Shown: positions 44,387-53,838, numbered from the stretch's first letter. The stretch is DNA of 64,000 bases from Daejeonia sp002484105 (GCF_051175565.1 NZ_CP195105.1:1860001-1924000), one strand, 5' to 3'. Notes: generated by a model not told the origin, from the letters alone. A program made the numbers and translations.

Positions 44387-44968
44387 ATGAAACGACCCAT
44401 TTTAGCATACGGACACAGCATTTTGAAACAGAAATGCAACGACATCGGAAAGGATTATCCTGAATTGGATAAAATGATTGCCGATATGCGGGAAACGATG
44501 GAAAATGCCAATGGATGCGGTTTGGCTTCGCCCCAAATCGGACTTCCCATAAGACTATTTATCGTGGACAGTAAAACGACTTTCGAAAATCTCGATGAAC
44601 AAGACCAAGGAATCTATTTTGAGAAAAATGATAGCGGCATAAAGGAAATATTCATCAATGCAAAAATCATTGAACGTTCGGCAGAGCTTTGGGAAGACAA
44701 TGAAGGCTGTTTGAGTATTCCGGAATTATCCCAAAAAGTAAAAAGACCTTGGACGATTACGATAGCCTATTACAATAAAGATTTTGAACTGCAGAGAAAG
44801 ACATTCAGCGGAATCACCGCAAGAATGATACAGCACGAATACGACCACACAGAAGGGATATTATACCTTGACTATTTGAAACCGCTGACCAAAAAACTGT
44901 TGGAAGGGAAACTCAAAAAAATAGCCCGAGGACAAATAAAAACAAGGTATCCGATGAAGTTCGTGTGA
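44387..44968 (+). CDS. def: Peptide deformylase (copy 1)
   Basis: A 193-residue deformylase that removes the formyl group from nascent N-formyl-Met. All three signature motifs are present: GCGLASPQIG (residues 43-52), EGCLSIPE near 111 with the metal-binding Cys, and QHEYDHTEG near 148 with two metal-binding His and the catalytic Glu. The length is normal. The gene is last in the methyltransferase/Crp-Fnr/deformylase unit, and a paralog with the same order sits at 57439-58023. As a second or third def on a mobile element, it may add resistance to deformylase inhibitors; that is speculation. Confidence 0.92.
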   Translation: MKRPILAYGHSILKQKCNDIGKDYPELDKMIADMRETMENANGCGLASPQIGLPIRLFIVDSKTTFENLDEQDQGIYFEKNDSGIKEIFINAKIIERSAELWEDNEGCLSIPELSQKVKRPWTITIAYYNKDFELQRKTFSGITARMIQHEYDHTEGILYLDYLKPLTKKLLEGKLKKIARGQIKTRYPMKFV

Positions 44969-45191
44969 TGATACTGCCGACCTCAGCCTATAAGACTCCA
45001 ACATCACGAAGCTTCATCGCAACTTAGCGCAGCATTCTCACTGACCCAAAGGAAGTCACGAAAGTTTCAATCCCTGTTGACAAATGCGCGGTGGTTGTTT
45101 TGCACCTGCCTGTGAACTTTTTAAAAACATATCTACCTCATTAAGAGTAATTTATAACTCAATCAAACAACCTAAAATATTTTTTACTCAA

Positions 45192-45228
45192 AAACATACC
45201 AATTAGTATGTTTTTTTATTTAACTTTG
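45192..45228 (+). promoter_or_regulatory. TetR-type operator and promoter of the DUF6010 operon
   Basis: AAACATAC (45192-45199), six bases, then GTATGTTT (45206-45213) form a perfect-arm palindrome. TAACTTTG at 45221-45228 is a good -7 box. The operator covers the expected -33 region, so a TetR protein would block transcription. A weaker copy lies next to the TetR gene at 37273. Confidence 0.65.
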
Positions 45229-45252
45229 CATGCAAACATAAAAACAAGAAAT

Positions 45253-45690
45253 ATGCATACACATCATCACATCATTCCGGAATTTACAACCACCCATGCA
45301 TTCGTTGCAGCGTTGATTGGTTTGGTATTTATCATCATCATGTCGTTTGTGAAAGAACCCTCCCGACAGAAAATCAACGCCATGATTATTGCCGGTGCAG
45401 GCGGGGTTTATTGGAGTGGCGGATTAGGCATTTGGGAATATGTTTTTGGTGCTGTTATGTTGTTCGTCGCTTTCAAAGCCCTCCATCACTATTATTTCAT
45501 CGGCATCGGTTGGCTGTTGCACACAGGCTGGGACATTATGCATCATCTATACGGTGATCCCATCATTCACTTTGCACCACTTTCGTCCGCCGGTTGTGCC
45601 GTGTGCGACGCGGTTCTGGCAATCTGGTTCTTCTTTGGTGCACCTACCATTTGGAACGTATTCAAAAAACAAAAAACAATTCCGGCATAA
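45253..45690 (+). CDS. DUF6010-like membrane protein
   Basis: Start at 45253 (MHTHHHIIPEFTTTHAFVAAL), 145 residues; the upstream ATG is not needed. Four hydrophobic spans lie between a His-rich N terminus and a basic tail (FKKQKTIPA), with HHYYFIGIGWLLHTGWDIMHHLYGDPIIHF in the middle resembling DUF6010. It is the first gene of a TetR-operator-controlled run with two further membrane proteins. The repeated His residues could bind a metal or haem, which is not shown. Function unknown. Confidence 0.75.
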   Translation: MHTHHHIIPEFTTTHAFVAALIGLVFIIIMSFVKEPSRQKINAMIIAGAGGVYWSGGLGIWEYVFGAVMLFVAFKALHHYYFIGIGWLLHTGWDIMHHLYGDPIIHFAPLSSAGCAVCDAVLAIWFFFGAPTIWNVFKKQKTIPA

Positions 45691-45691
45691 A

Positions 45692-46156
45692 ATGTATTCC
45701 ACTTTATTAGTCTTTCACTCTTTGATTCGTTGGGTTGTTTTAGCTTTTTTACTGTATTCCATTTACAGGGCCTTTGTCGGTTTGGTCAACTACAGGGCTT
45801 TTTCGAAAACGGACAACGCTTTCCGACATTGGACGGCTACGGCTGCACATATTCAGTTAATGATCGGCATCATCCTTTACACGCAAAGCCCGATGGTCAA
45901 ATATTTTTGGAAAGAAAAGGAGAGTAATTTTCAAAACCTAGAGCTGACTTTCTACGGTTTAATTCATATTATTTTAATGCTAACTGCTATTGTGGTGATA
46001 ACAATCGGCTCGGCAAAGGCAAAGCGACAGCAAACGGACAAGAAGAAATTTAAAACAATGTTCGTTTGGTTTACCATTGGATTAATCCTCATTTTCGTAG
46101 CCATTCCCTGGCCGTTTTCACCCTTATCAGGCAGACCTTATTTCAGAATATTTTAA
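45692..46156 (+). CDS. Four-span membrane protein
   Basis: A 154-residue protein whose ATG lies 1 bp after the preceding stop. It has four predicted spans (STLLVFHSLIRWVVLAFLLYSIY, IQLMIGIILYTQ, LIHIILMLTAIVVITIG, FVWFTIGLILIFVAIPW) and a conserved-looking cytoplasmic loop (AFSKTDNAFRHWTATAAHIQ). It overlaps the next gene by one base (TAATG). A decayed paralog with the same promoter plan is at 37.3-37.5 kb. Family not recognised. Confidence 0.75.
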   Translation: MYSTLLVFHSLIRWVVLAFLLYSIYRAFVGLVNYRAFSKTDNAFRHWTATAAHIQLMIGIILYTQSPMVKYFWKEKESNFQNLELTFYGLIHIILMLTAIVVITIGSAKAKRQQTDKKKFKTMFVWFTIGLILIFVAIPWPFSPLSGRPYFRIF

Positions 46157-46476
46157 TGATGAAGAAACTTTTCACCACCTCTATCGGGCGTTTACGACTC
46201 CTGGCTATCTTAGAAGGCATATCATTACTTGTCTTGGTTTTTATTGCCGTACCCCTGAAGCATTTTTGGGATGTTCCCGGCTTGTCCAAGTCGCTTGGCC
46301 CCATTCACGGTGCACTTTTCCTGCTGTTTGTGTTTAATGCGTTGCGTGTAGGCGTAGAACAACAATGGAAATTCAAAGAAACCACCTGGAAAGTTCTTAT
46401 TGCGTGTTTTATTCCATTCGGTACGTTTTATATTGATTACAAGATTCTTCGTAACATACCGACAGACGATGATTAA
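46156..46476 (+). CDS. DUF3817-like membrane protein
   Basis: A 106-residue protein starting MMKKLFTTSIGRLRLLAILEG, with three hydrophobic stretches. The pattern SIGRLRLLAILEGISLLVLVFIAVPLKHFW and LGPIHGALFLLFVFNALRVG is that of DUF3817. Its ATG overlaps the previous stop, so translation is coupled. It closes the TetR-controlled three-gene membrane operon. Function unknown. Confidence 0.8.
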   Translation: MMKKLFTTSIGRLRLLAILEGISLLVLVFIAVPLKHFWDVPGLSKSLGPIHGALFLLFVFNALRVGVEQQWKFKETTWKVLIACFIPFGTFYIDYKILRNIPTDDD

Positions 46477-46722
46477 CCGACTGAAAAAAGAGCAACGGGT
46501 AATATCGGATTTGCAAAAGAGCGGGTTAAGTGCTAAATTCAACGACAGCAATTCTATTGCCGCATAAGCCATTTTCATTTCCTTTTTCTAATTCAGCAAA
46601 TAGAACATGGCTTATGTAACGTTTAGGAATAACTGAAACTTCGTGTTTCTATTCACGTTCCTTTGCGAAGCCCAAAACCGATATGACGAAATTCGTCCGA
46701 CGTTGAATACAATGTAAAAATA

Positions 46723-47280
46723 TTGAAAGTAGAAGTTATGGATAATAAAATAGAAATTATTCCTTACGATAAAAACTGGGAAAGTGAGTTTCTTACTGTG
46801 CGTAAAGAGATATTGAAAGTTTTAAATGACTCCTCAATACGAATTGAACATAACGGTTCAACTTCTGTTCCCCGACTTTCAGCTAAACCGATTATAGACA
46901 TCCAAATATCTGTAACTAACTTTGATAAATTAAAATCCTACGTCCAAAACCTAAAAAAGATAGGATACACCTATATTCTACATCAAGACGATGTTTTTTC
47001 TGCTTTTCTGCATAAGCCGAAAGAATAACCTCATAAATACCACATTCACATTGTAGAACAAGGAGGGGAAGAGGAAAAGAAAACATTGGCATTTAGAGAT
47101 TATCTACGGGAACACTCAAAATAGCGAAAGAATATGAAGATTTGAAGAAATGCATTGCGGCGAAAATTCAGGGAACCGATTTTCAATCTCAGGAAGCATA
47201 TGCAAAGGCGAAAACAGAGTTTGTAACTCGAATAACTACTTTAGCATTAAAGGAAGGTTATCCACGTGTAGAAATCCGAC
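46723..47280 (+). pseudogene. GrpB-family protein, broken by a stop and a frameshift
   Basis: The intact part reads like a GrpB (UPF0157) protein (IEIIPYDKNWESEFLTVRKEI, then SIRIEHNGSTSVPRLSAKPIIDIQI). An in-frame TAA stops it near 47026, but the same frame goes on with KYHIHIVEQGGEEEKKTLAFRDYLREH, a typical GrpB stretch. A shift near 47123 is then needed to read KIAKEYEDLKKCIAAKIQG and AKTEFVTRITTLALKEGYPR. Two independent lesions make a pseudogene likely. GrpB proteins are nucleotidyltransferase-like, role unclear. Confidence 0.8.
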
Positions 47281-47582
47281 AAATAACTCAACAGAGGTCT
47301 TAGCATCCTGTCGTTCCAACGTTCAGGCGTGGAAGTTCGCAATGAATTTCCGAACGAACGTCAATCCATAACGGTTATGGGCAAGTAAACTGTCATAACG
47401 GCGCCCGTCTAAAAAGGGAAAGCACTGCTCAGAAAAGAATAAATCAAAGACCAGGATTAACATCTTGGTCTTTGTGGTTTTAAAATACTGTCAAACAAAG
47501 CCACCAAAAGCCATCCTAAACCGCTTTGGATATGCCCTTTTAAATAGCCTCTAAATTTCCTGCATCACTAAAAATTTTTGTT
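47281..47582. other. Non-coding stretch ahead of the coupling-protein gene
   Basis: No gene is seen. CAAAGACCA (47445-47453) and TGGTCTTTG (47466-47474) form a hairpin that may be a terminator from the cargo side. The coupling-protein gene starts at 47583 without an obvious promoter box. Confidence 0.5.
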
Positions 47583-49577
47583 ATGCAGGGAGAAGATGAT
47601 TTGAGAGGATTAGCCAAAATCATGGCTTTTATGCGTGCTGTAAGTACTCTTTTGGTACTGATGCACTTTTATTGGTTCTGTTACGGGTTCTTTGCCGAAC
47701 GTGGATGGGCACTGGAAATTATCGGTAAGATACTGACCAATTTCAACCGTACCGCAGGGCTGTTTGCCCACACCCTTTACACCAAGATTTTTGCATTGTT
47801 GTTGTTGGCGTTAAGCTGTCTCGGCACTAAGGGTGTAAAGAATGAAAAGATAACATGGTCTAAGATTTACACCGCCTTAGTTATCGGCTTTGTGCTGTTC
47901 TTTCTGAACACACCGTTGTTAAAACTGTCGGCAGAGGTTGCCACATCGCTTTATATCCTTACAACGAGTCTGGGATATATAGCCTTGCTCATGGCAGGGG
48001 TATGGATGAGCCGACTACTCCGCAACAATCTGATGGACGATGTTTTCAATAATGAAAACGAGAGCTTCCAACAGGAAACCCGTCTGATAGAAAATGAATA
48101 CTCGGTCAATCTTCCGACAAAGTTTTTTTACAAAGGCAAGTGGAACAATGGATGGATTAATATCGTAAACCCTTTTCGGGCTTCGATTGTACTTGGTACT
48201 CCCGGCTCCGGAAAATCCTACGCCATCGTAAACAACTACATCAAGCAACATATCGAAAAGGGGTTTGCGATGTATATCTACGACTTCAAGTTTGACGACC
48301 TTTCCACGATTGCCTACAACCATTTGCTGAAACATTCCGATAAGTATAAGGTAAAGCCCAAGTTTTATGTTATCAACTTTGACGACCCACGCCGAAGCCA
48401 CCGATGTAACCCGCTTAATCCTGAATTTATGACGGACATATCGGATGCTTACGAAGCTGCCTATACCATTATGCTTAACCTTAACAAGTCGTGGATTTTG
48501 AAGCAAGGGGATTTCTTCGTGGAAAGCCCAATTATATTGCTTGCAGCAATTATTTGGTTTCTTAAAATTTACGACAATGGCAAGCATTGTACGTTTCCAC
48601 ACGCTATCGAATTGCTCAACAAAAAATACGCAGACGTATTTACCATACTTACGTCATACCCCGAACTCGAAAATTATTTATCGCCGTTCATGGATGCCTG
48701 GTTAGGGGGCGCACAAGACCAGTTACAGGGACAAATCGCATCGGCAAAAATTCCTTTGTCCCGTATGATTAGCCCGCAGTTGTATTGGGTAATGACGGGG
48801 GACGATTTTTCACTGGACATCAATAACCCGCAGGAGCCTAAAATCTTGTGCGTTGGCAATAACCCCGACAGGCAAAATATTTACTCCGCAGCTTTGGGCT
48901 TATACAATTCAAGGATTGTAAAACTGATTAATAAAAAGGGACAGCTTAAAAGTTCCGTTATCATTGATGAGTTGCCCACGATTTATTTCAGGGGATTGGA
49001 TAACCTGATTGCAACAGCCCGTAGTAATAAGGTAGCTGTCTGTTTGGGCTTTCAGGATTTTTCGCAACTGACAAGGGATTACGGCGATAAAGAGAGTAAA
49101 GTAATACAGAATACCGTTGGTAATATATTTTCCGGTCAGGTGGTTGGCGAAACAGCAAAAAGTCTTTCGGAACGCTTTGGAAAAGTATTGCAGAAAAGAC
49201 AGAGCATGACCATCAACCGAAATGATAAATCCACCTCCATATCTACCCAACTGGATAGCCTGATACCTGCATCCAAAATCTCAACGCTCACACAGGGTAT
49301 GTTTGTCGGTGCGGTTTCCGACAACTTCGATGAACGCATCGAGCAGAAAATATTCCACGCTGAAATTGTAGTAGATAATGATAAGGTTGCTGCCGAAACC
49401 AAAGCCTACAAAAAAATACCGCAGATATTATCCTTTACCGATGAAAACGGAGCGGATAATATGAAACAGGAAATAGAAGCCAATTACAAACAGGTAAAGC
49501 AAGATGTTATGACCGTTGTTGAAAGCGAAATGGAGCGTATTAAGAATGACCCGGATTTGCAACACTTGGTGCAGTAG
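47583..49577 (+). CDS. Type IV coupling protein (VirD4/TraG-like)
   Basis: A 664-residue coupling protein that would present the relaxase-DNA complex to a secretion channel. Several transmembrane segments lie in the first 165 residues. Walker A GTPGSGKSYA is near residue 207 and Walker B SSVIIDELPTIYF near 460, with a conserved LGFQDFSQLTRDYG near 485. It is the type called MobC or TraG in Bacteroidota elements. Unusually it is 11 kb from the relaxase gene, and a diverged second copy of its last 137 codons lies at 51791-52207. The gene itself looks intact. Confidence 0.92.
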   Translation: MQGEDDLRGLAKIMAFMRAVSTLLVLMHFYWFCYGFFAERGWALEIIGKILTNFNRTAGLFAHTLYTKIFALLLLALSCLGTKGVKNEKITWSKIYTALVIGFVLFFLNTPLLKLSAEVATSLYILTTSLGYIALLMAGVWMSRLLRNNLMDDVFNNENESFQQETRLIENEYSVNLPTKFFYKGKWNNGWINIVNPFRASIVLGTPGSGKSYAIVNNYIKQHIEKGFAMYIYDFKFDDLSTIAYNHLLKHSDKYKVKPKFYVINFDDPRRSHRCNPLNPEFMTDISDAYEAAYTIMLNLNKSWILKQGDFFVESPIILLAAIIWFLKIYDNGKHCTFPHAIELLNKKYADVFTILTSYPELENYLSPFMDAWLGGAQDQLQGQIASAKIPLSRMISPQLYWVMTGDDFSLDINNPQEPKILCVGNNPDRQNIYSAALGLYNSRIVKLINKKGQLKSSVIIDELPTIYFRGLDNLIATARSNKVAVCLGFQDFSQLTRDYGDKESKVIQNTVGNIFSGQVVGETAKSLSERFGKVLQKRQSMTINRNDKSTSISTQLDSLIPASKISTLTQGMFVGAVSDNFDERIEQKIFHAEIVVDNDKVAAETKAYKKIPQILSFTDENGADNMKQEIEANYKQVKQDVMTVVESEMERIKNDPDLQHLVQ

Positions 49578-49599
49578 AAGTAAATTAGAACGTGCTACG

Positions 49600-50252
49600 T
49601 CATTGGAATACGTCTTCTTTTTCTATATCATTACAATAATCTTGTAAAGTTTCTATCCCACATGAATACCATCACAGGTAGCATGATGTACCTGTACAGC
49701 AACAGGAAGCACAATTTCTTCACCTTCCTGTTGATATTTTCCGATGGTAAAACTTGGCGTAAAATAATCGGTGAAATCAGCGATGTTCAGATTAAAGCTG
49801 TCAAAGAATATCCAGGGAATGGCGGAGATATTAAAATGATTGGCTGGTGGCTTTTCGGGTAAAAAACTAAAATTTCCCCGGTGCTTTTCCACAACCTCGT
49901 CATAGGATGCTAAGAACTTATCGAATGTGGAAGTTTCTGTGGTGAATAGCGCCGAGAAGGTTTCACTTTCTTTATGCAACACAGTATAAACCGGAATCAC
50001 CTCATCCCAAATAATTAAATCGTCATCTTTTAGCGCCATTCTAAACTCCTGATACCTGTTTACGACTTTGGTGATGAGGTAGATCATTACCGGATAAAAT
50101 TTGTATTCATTCGCTTTAACAAATCGAACTACAGATGCGATTTTCAGTTTGACGGTTAAACTGAATCCACATTTTGTTTGGTTTCTATAAACGGAAAAAT
50201 GTTCTTTTCTTTTCCATTCGTCAATATTTACTTTCTTATATTTTAGCTCCAT
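49600..50252 (-). pseudogene. Chloramphenicol acetyltransferase, type A, C-terminal frameshift
   Basis: A CAT of about 215 residues. The first 199 read MELKYKKVNIDEWKRKEHF with IPWIFFDSFNLNI and the catalytic VHHATCDGIHVG, His pair near 189-190, then a TAG. In another frame the next bases read IETLQDYCNDIEKEDVFQ and stop at 49600, a fitting CAT C-terminal end. A few bases appear to be missing at the join. The active-site His remains, so weak activity is conceivable, but the terminal helix needed for the trimer is displaced. It lies beside the SDR and TetR genes between the two coupling-protein copies. Confidence 0.7.
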
Positions 50253-50337
50253 GATTAATGTAAATAAATACTATTGATTTGGTTAAAAATAAAAATGGGA
50301 AAAATAAAGTTAATTATGCTTGGTTTTAACTTTTTTA

Positions 50338-51090
50338 TCAGCCTACCGTGTAACCGCCATCTGCAATTAATGTGTGTCCCGTAACGAAAGAAGACGCTGA
50401 AGAACATAGATAAATCACTGTGTCAGCAATTTCTTTCGCCTGCCCCCATCTTTTTAATGGTACTTGATTGGCAAATTCTTTTTTTAGATCGTCCGATCCG
50501 CCAACTTCATCAAACATTCCTGTGTCAATAAACCCCGGCGCAATTGAATTAATACGTACACCAGCTTCCGCATATTCCAAAGCAAATGATTTTGTCAACC
50601 CAATCACTGCGTGTTTGCTCGCCGTATAGGCTGCTGCACCTGCAAATCCAACAACTCCTGCCATAGATGCCGTATTTACAATAGCCCCTTTTGTTTTTAC
50701 CAATTCCGGAAGCTGGTATTTCATACAAAGCCATACGCCTTTCACATTTGTGTTCAATATCCGGTCAAATTCATCTGCTGTCTGTAGATCAACAGGGCCA
50801 GGATCTTGAGATACGCCAGCATTGTTAAAGGCAAAATCAAGCCGACCATAAATTTCCACGGTCTGCTCCAAAAGATTCTTTACGTTATCCTCATCTGTTA
50901 TATCTGTTTTAATAAAAACAGCGGTTCCGCCAATTTCCTGAATCAGTCGTACTGTTGCATGTCCCATAGCTTCATTTCTGTTTGCTACGACTACCTTTGC
51001 GCCCTTCCTCGCAAATTCAATGGCTGTCGCTTGTCCGATACCTGAGCCTCCACCAGTTACCAGAGCTACCTTTTCTCTAAATTGTTCCAT
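50338..51090 (-). CDS. Short-chain dehydrogenase/reductase
   Basis: A 250-residue classical SDR. The cofactor motif VTGGGSGIGQATAIEFA is at residue 10, NNAG follows near 88, and the catalytic YTASK near 155 with an upstream Ser; the C-terminal end reads FVTGHTLIADGGYTVG. An Asn-Arg after the second strand (VVVANRN) suggests NADP(H) preference. It follows its TetR gene by 48 bp on the same strand, and that gap has a palindrome, so it is probably controlled by that repressor. Substrate unknown. Confidence 0.9.
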   Translation of the reverse strand: MEQFREKVALVTGGGSGIGQATAIEFARKGAKVVVANRNEAMGHATVRLIQEIGGTAVFIKTDITDEDNVKNLLEQTVEIYGRLDFAFNNAGVSQDPGPVDLQTADEFDRILNTNVKGVWLCMKYQLPELVKTKGAIVNTASMAGVVGFAGAAAYTASKHAVIGLTKSFALEYAEAGVRINSIAPGFIDTGMFDEVGGSDDLKKEFANQVPLKRWGQAKEIADTVIYLCSSASSFVTGHTLIADGGYTVG

Positions 51091-51106
51091 ATTTTCTCTT
51101 TTTATA

Positions 51107-51122
51107 ATGAGCGATTACTCAT
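51107..51122. promoter_or_regulatory. TetR operator between SDR and TetR genes
   Basis: ATGAG-N6-CTCAT (51107-51122) is a palindrome whose GAGCGAYTA core recurs at 51745-51758. Probably a binding site for the TetR protein. Confidence 0.55.
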
Positions 51123-51138
51123 TTATTGATTAAAAAAA

Positions 51139-51726
51139 TTACGCCATCAACCCTTTCAAAACACACTTCAATGTACTTTCCAGAATATTTTCATTGAGAT
51201 GAAAGGTTTTTGAGTTGCGATTTTTGTTCATTCCAAAATTGATTAGTTGATACAAGGGAGCGAATGCCAGTGCCCAGTATACCTCAAAAGGCATCTTCGC
51301 TAACTGTTTATCTTCAACAGCTTTGTCTATGAATGCCCGCACCAATTTCCCATATTTCTTTGTCAGTTTTTCAGTGACAGCTTCATAAATTTCCGTATAC
51401 CTTACCTTTTCAACAAACGCCACTTGTTCGGGATTAAGTTTATAAAAGTGATATCGGTTTTTCCACTGCAACCGCATACCTTCGGCAAATTCCATATCCG
51501 GTCTAAGTCCTTTTAAGCTGGATGAAAAGATATTATCGCCGATTTCATCGCATAACATGGTTAATATTTCTTCTTTATTCTTGAAGTAAACATAAATAGT
51601 TCCAACAGACAAACCCGATGCCTTGGCAAGCTTATTGACACCGAATCCTTCAAGCCCCTCTCTCACAACCATCTCTACAGCCTTCTTTTTGATCAGATCA
51701 GTTTTATTTTCGTCTCTTGGTCTCAT
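51139..51726 (-). CDS. TetR-family repressor
   Basis: The start is the ATG at 51726 (MRPRDENKTDLIKKKAVEMV), 195 residues; the longer frame upstream is not protein-like. The helix-turn-helix segment reads VREGLEGFGVNKLAKASGLSVGTIYVYFKNKEEIL (residues 20-56), and the ligand domain is helical. A TATATTTG -7 box on the minus strand at 51731-51738 nearly touches the start codon, so the mRNA has almost no leader. An operator-like GAGCGACTA lies beside it. It likely represses itself and the SDR gene. Confidence 0.88.
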   Translation of the reverse strand: MRPRDENKTDLIKKKAVEMVVREGLEGFGVNKLAKASGLSVGTIYVYFKNKEEILTMLCDEIGDNIFSSSLKGLRPDMEFAEGMRLQWKNRYHFYKLNPEQVAFVEKVRYTEIYEAVTEKLTKKYGKLVRAFIDKAVEDKQLAKMPFEVYWALAFAPLYQLINFGMNKNRNSKTFHLNENILESTLKCVLKGLMA

Positions 51727-51744
51727 TTTGCAAATATAAAAAAA

Positions 51745-51758
51745 TAGTCGCTCATTTA
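51745..51758. promoter_or_regulatory. Second TetR operator-like site
   Basis: TAGTCGCTCATTTA (51745-51758), the reverse of TAAATGAGCGACTA. It lies just upstream of the -7 box of the TetR gene and matches half of the palindrome at 51107. Confidence 0.5.
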
Positions 51759-51790
51759 TAGAAAATATCTTTAGGAGTAACCAACAGAAT

Positions 51791-52207
51791 GGCAAAGTGT
51801 TGCAGAAACGTCAGAGCATCACCATTAACCGCAATGATAAATCCACCTCTATATCTACCCAATTAGATACCCCTATACCTGCATCCAAAATATCCACGCT
51901 TACACAGGGTATGTTCGTGGGGTCTGTTTCAGACAACTTCGATGAGCGCATCGAGCAGAAAATCTTTCACGCTGAAATTGTCGTAGATAACGAAAAGGTA
52001 TCTGCCGAAACCAAAGCCTATAAGAAGATACCGCAGATATTATCCTTTACCGATGAACACGGCAACGATAATATGAAACAGGTAATTGAAGCCAATTACA
52101 GGCAGGTCAAAGCGGACATTGTGCATATTGTAAAAAGCGAAATGGAGCGGATTAAGAATGACCCCAATTTACAGCATTTGTTAAACACAGATTGTGCTGA
52201 CACGTAA
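51791..52207 (+). pseudogene. Duplicate 3' end of the coupling-protein gene
   Basis: The frame starting with GKVLQKRQSITINRNDK is the last ~137 codons of a coupling protein. It differs from the end of the intact gene (47583-49577) at about 17 of ~129 aligned residues, so it is a diverged homolog rather than a recent copy. Its left edge (51791) falls within a conserved codon and there is no start. The fragment ends in TAA at 52207. It marks the junction of two related elements or a recombination breakpoint, with CAT, SDR and TetR genes between the copies. Confidence 0.85.
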
Positions 52208-52236
52208 ACCAAAAGTTTTTTCAACCACTAAAGAGA

Positions 52237-52260
52237 TTACTTAACATAGGTTCATTGCCT
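52237..52260 (+). promoter_or_regulatory. Repeated operator-like motif, copy 2 (HD gene)
   Basis: CTTAACATAGGTTCATTGCC about 42 bp before the HD-domain gene, matching the deformylase-promoter motif. Confidence 0.6.
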
Positions 52261-52301
52261 GATTTTTCTATTCTTGAGACCTTAGCGGAAAATAATGTGA
52301 T

Positions 52302-52818
52302 ATGAAATATAAGGACATAGGAGAATCAGAGAAATTAGACCAAGTAATCAAAGAGATGAAAAATATTTTCAGAACTGTACCATATGGCGTCGATCACACA
52401 ATGAAGGTGTTAGAAAATACACGGACGATTATTGAAAGAGAAAATGTAGACAGTCAGACTGGTTGTATTATAGAGTTGTGCTGTTTTACACGACATAGGT
52501 TCTGTGGAAGCATTACGCAAATATGGATCAATGGAGGGACATCTCCAAGAGCAGGAAGGAGTACCAATTGCAAGAAATATATTAAGTGAACATAATTATG
52601 AACCATTCGTAATTGAAAGAGTATGTTATATAGTTGGAAACCATCATACGCCTGAAAAAATTGATGGAAAAGATTTTCAGATTCTTTGGGAGGCAGACCT
52701 TATTGAAAACATGCAAGTTATGGATTGCACTAAGGACACAGAAACCTTAAGACAATTTGTTTCAAAAAAAATCAAAACACAAGCGGGTAAGGCGCTTGCT
52801 TTATGTAAATACAGTTAA
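52302..52818 (+). pseudogene. HD-domain phosphohydrolase-like protein, frameshifted
   Basis: The first frame reads MKYKDIGESEKLDQVIKEMK with a metal-site His in GVDHTMKVLEN, to IIELC near 52484. A one-base shift there is needed to read the HD motif AVLHDIGSVEALRKYGSMEG, then NILSEHNYEPFVIERVCYIVGNHH and EKIDGKDFQILWEADLIENM. This is the HD superfamily pattern (H, HD, H, D). One base would restore the gene; the lesion could be a mutation or an assembly error. It shares the deformylase-type promoter motif. Confidence 0.7.
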
Positions 52819-52835
52819 TCGGGGGAAATTTGGTA

Positions 52836-53737
52836 ATGAAATTTATTATTTTATTTTTCCTGACATTCACGTGTTATGATATAGTTGCTCAAATACAGAT
52901 ACAAGTCAAAACAGAGTATTTAGGAGAATCAAGCTATAGGAAGACCGACGGTAACACCTATCAAAAAGTGGGAGATGCAAAAGGTTCCGCTGTAATTTAT
53001 CAAGCGGATGTACACATTCCTCTGTCGGTGAAGCTAAATGAAAAGAATCTACAATATGGTCGATAAGCGGAAGATTTGCACAGGCGCGATTAAACAATCG
53101 TAATTTTGACGAACCTATAGTAACGGACAGAATTATGAATGTTGGCTTGAATCTAAATCATTTACGTCCTTTGAACGATAAATGGTCAATTATGGCAAGT
53201 ATAGGTGGAGTCACATACATGCCGAGTACAGAGTTTTCCCAAATAAGATTTAAAAACACACTTGGTAGTATCGGAACAGTATTCATATATCATTTAAGGT
53301 CAAACTTGGACTTAGGGGTAGGAGCTGCTATCAATAACTCCTTTGGATATCCGATGTTATTTCCAGCACTTTATCTCAATTGGAAAATGGAAAGGAAATA
53401 TAATGTTGAAATCAATGTTTTGGACGGCTTGGAAATGTGTTTCCGATATGACCTGAACAACATCTTCCGATTAAATCTAATCGGGGAGATGAATGGACAA
53501 ACAGCTCTTTTAGAACAAGATGGAAAAGATAAGATTTTCTCGCATGCTTATATAATAGGAGGTGTTCGTCCAGAGATAAAAATTGGCGACAACATATTCT
53601 TAAATGTCACGGCCGGAGTTAACGCTTGGAGACCATCGCAAATGACTGAAAGAACGATAAAAAGTATATTCAAAAAACAACAGTACTACTTTAAGGCTTC
53701 GCCCTACGTTGCTACGCAGTTAAAAATAGTGTTATGA
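52836..53737 (+). pseudogene. Outer-membrane protein, DUF6268-like, frameshifted
   Basis: The start (ATG 52836) gives a signal peptide (KFIILFFLTFTCYDIVAQ), then VKTEYLGESSYRKTDGNTYQK. A shift near 53050-53066 moves to the frame TIWSISGRFAQARLNNRNFDEP, which runs on as barrel-type sequence (GLNLNHLRPLNDKWSIMASI) and ends ASPYVATQLKIVL. The combined ~300 residues fit a DUF6268-type outer-membrane protein. The lesion lies about 570 bp from the one in the HD gene, so this part of the element is either decaying or affected by sequence errors. Confidence 0.6.
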
Positions 53738-53838
53738 ATAATATAGGCTGATAACAAGCTGAGAGATTAAGTAAAAAATGAAATCTAAAACTTGTTATGG
53801 GTTTAACGAGAAATTTACAAAAAAAAAAACCTTATAAT

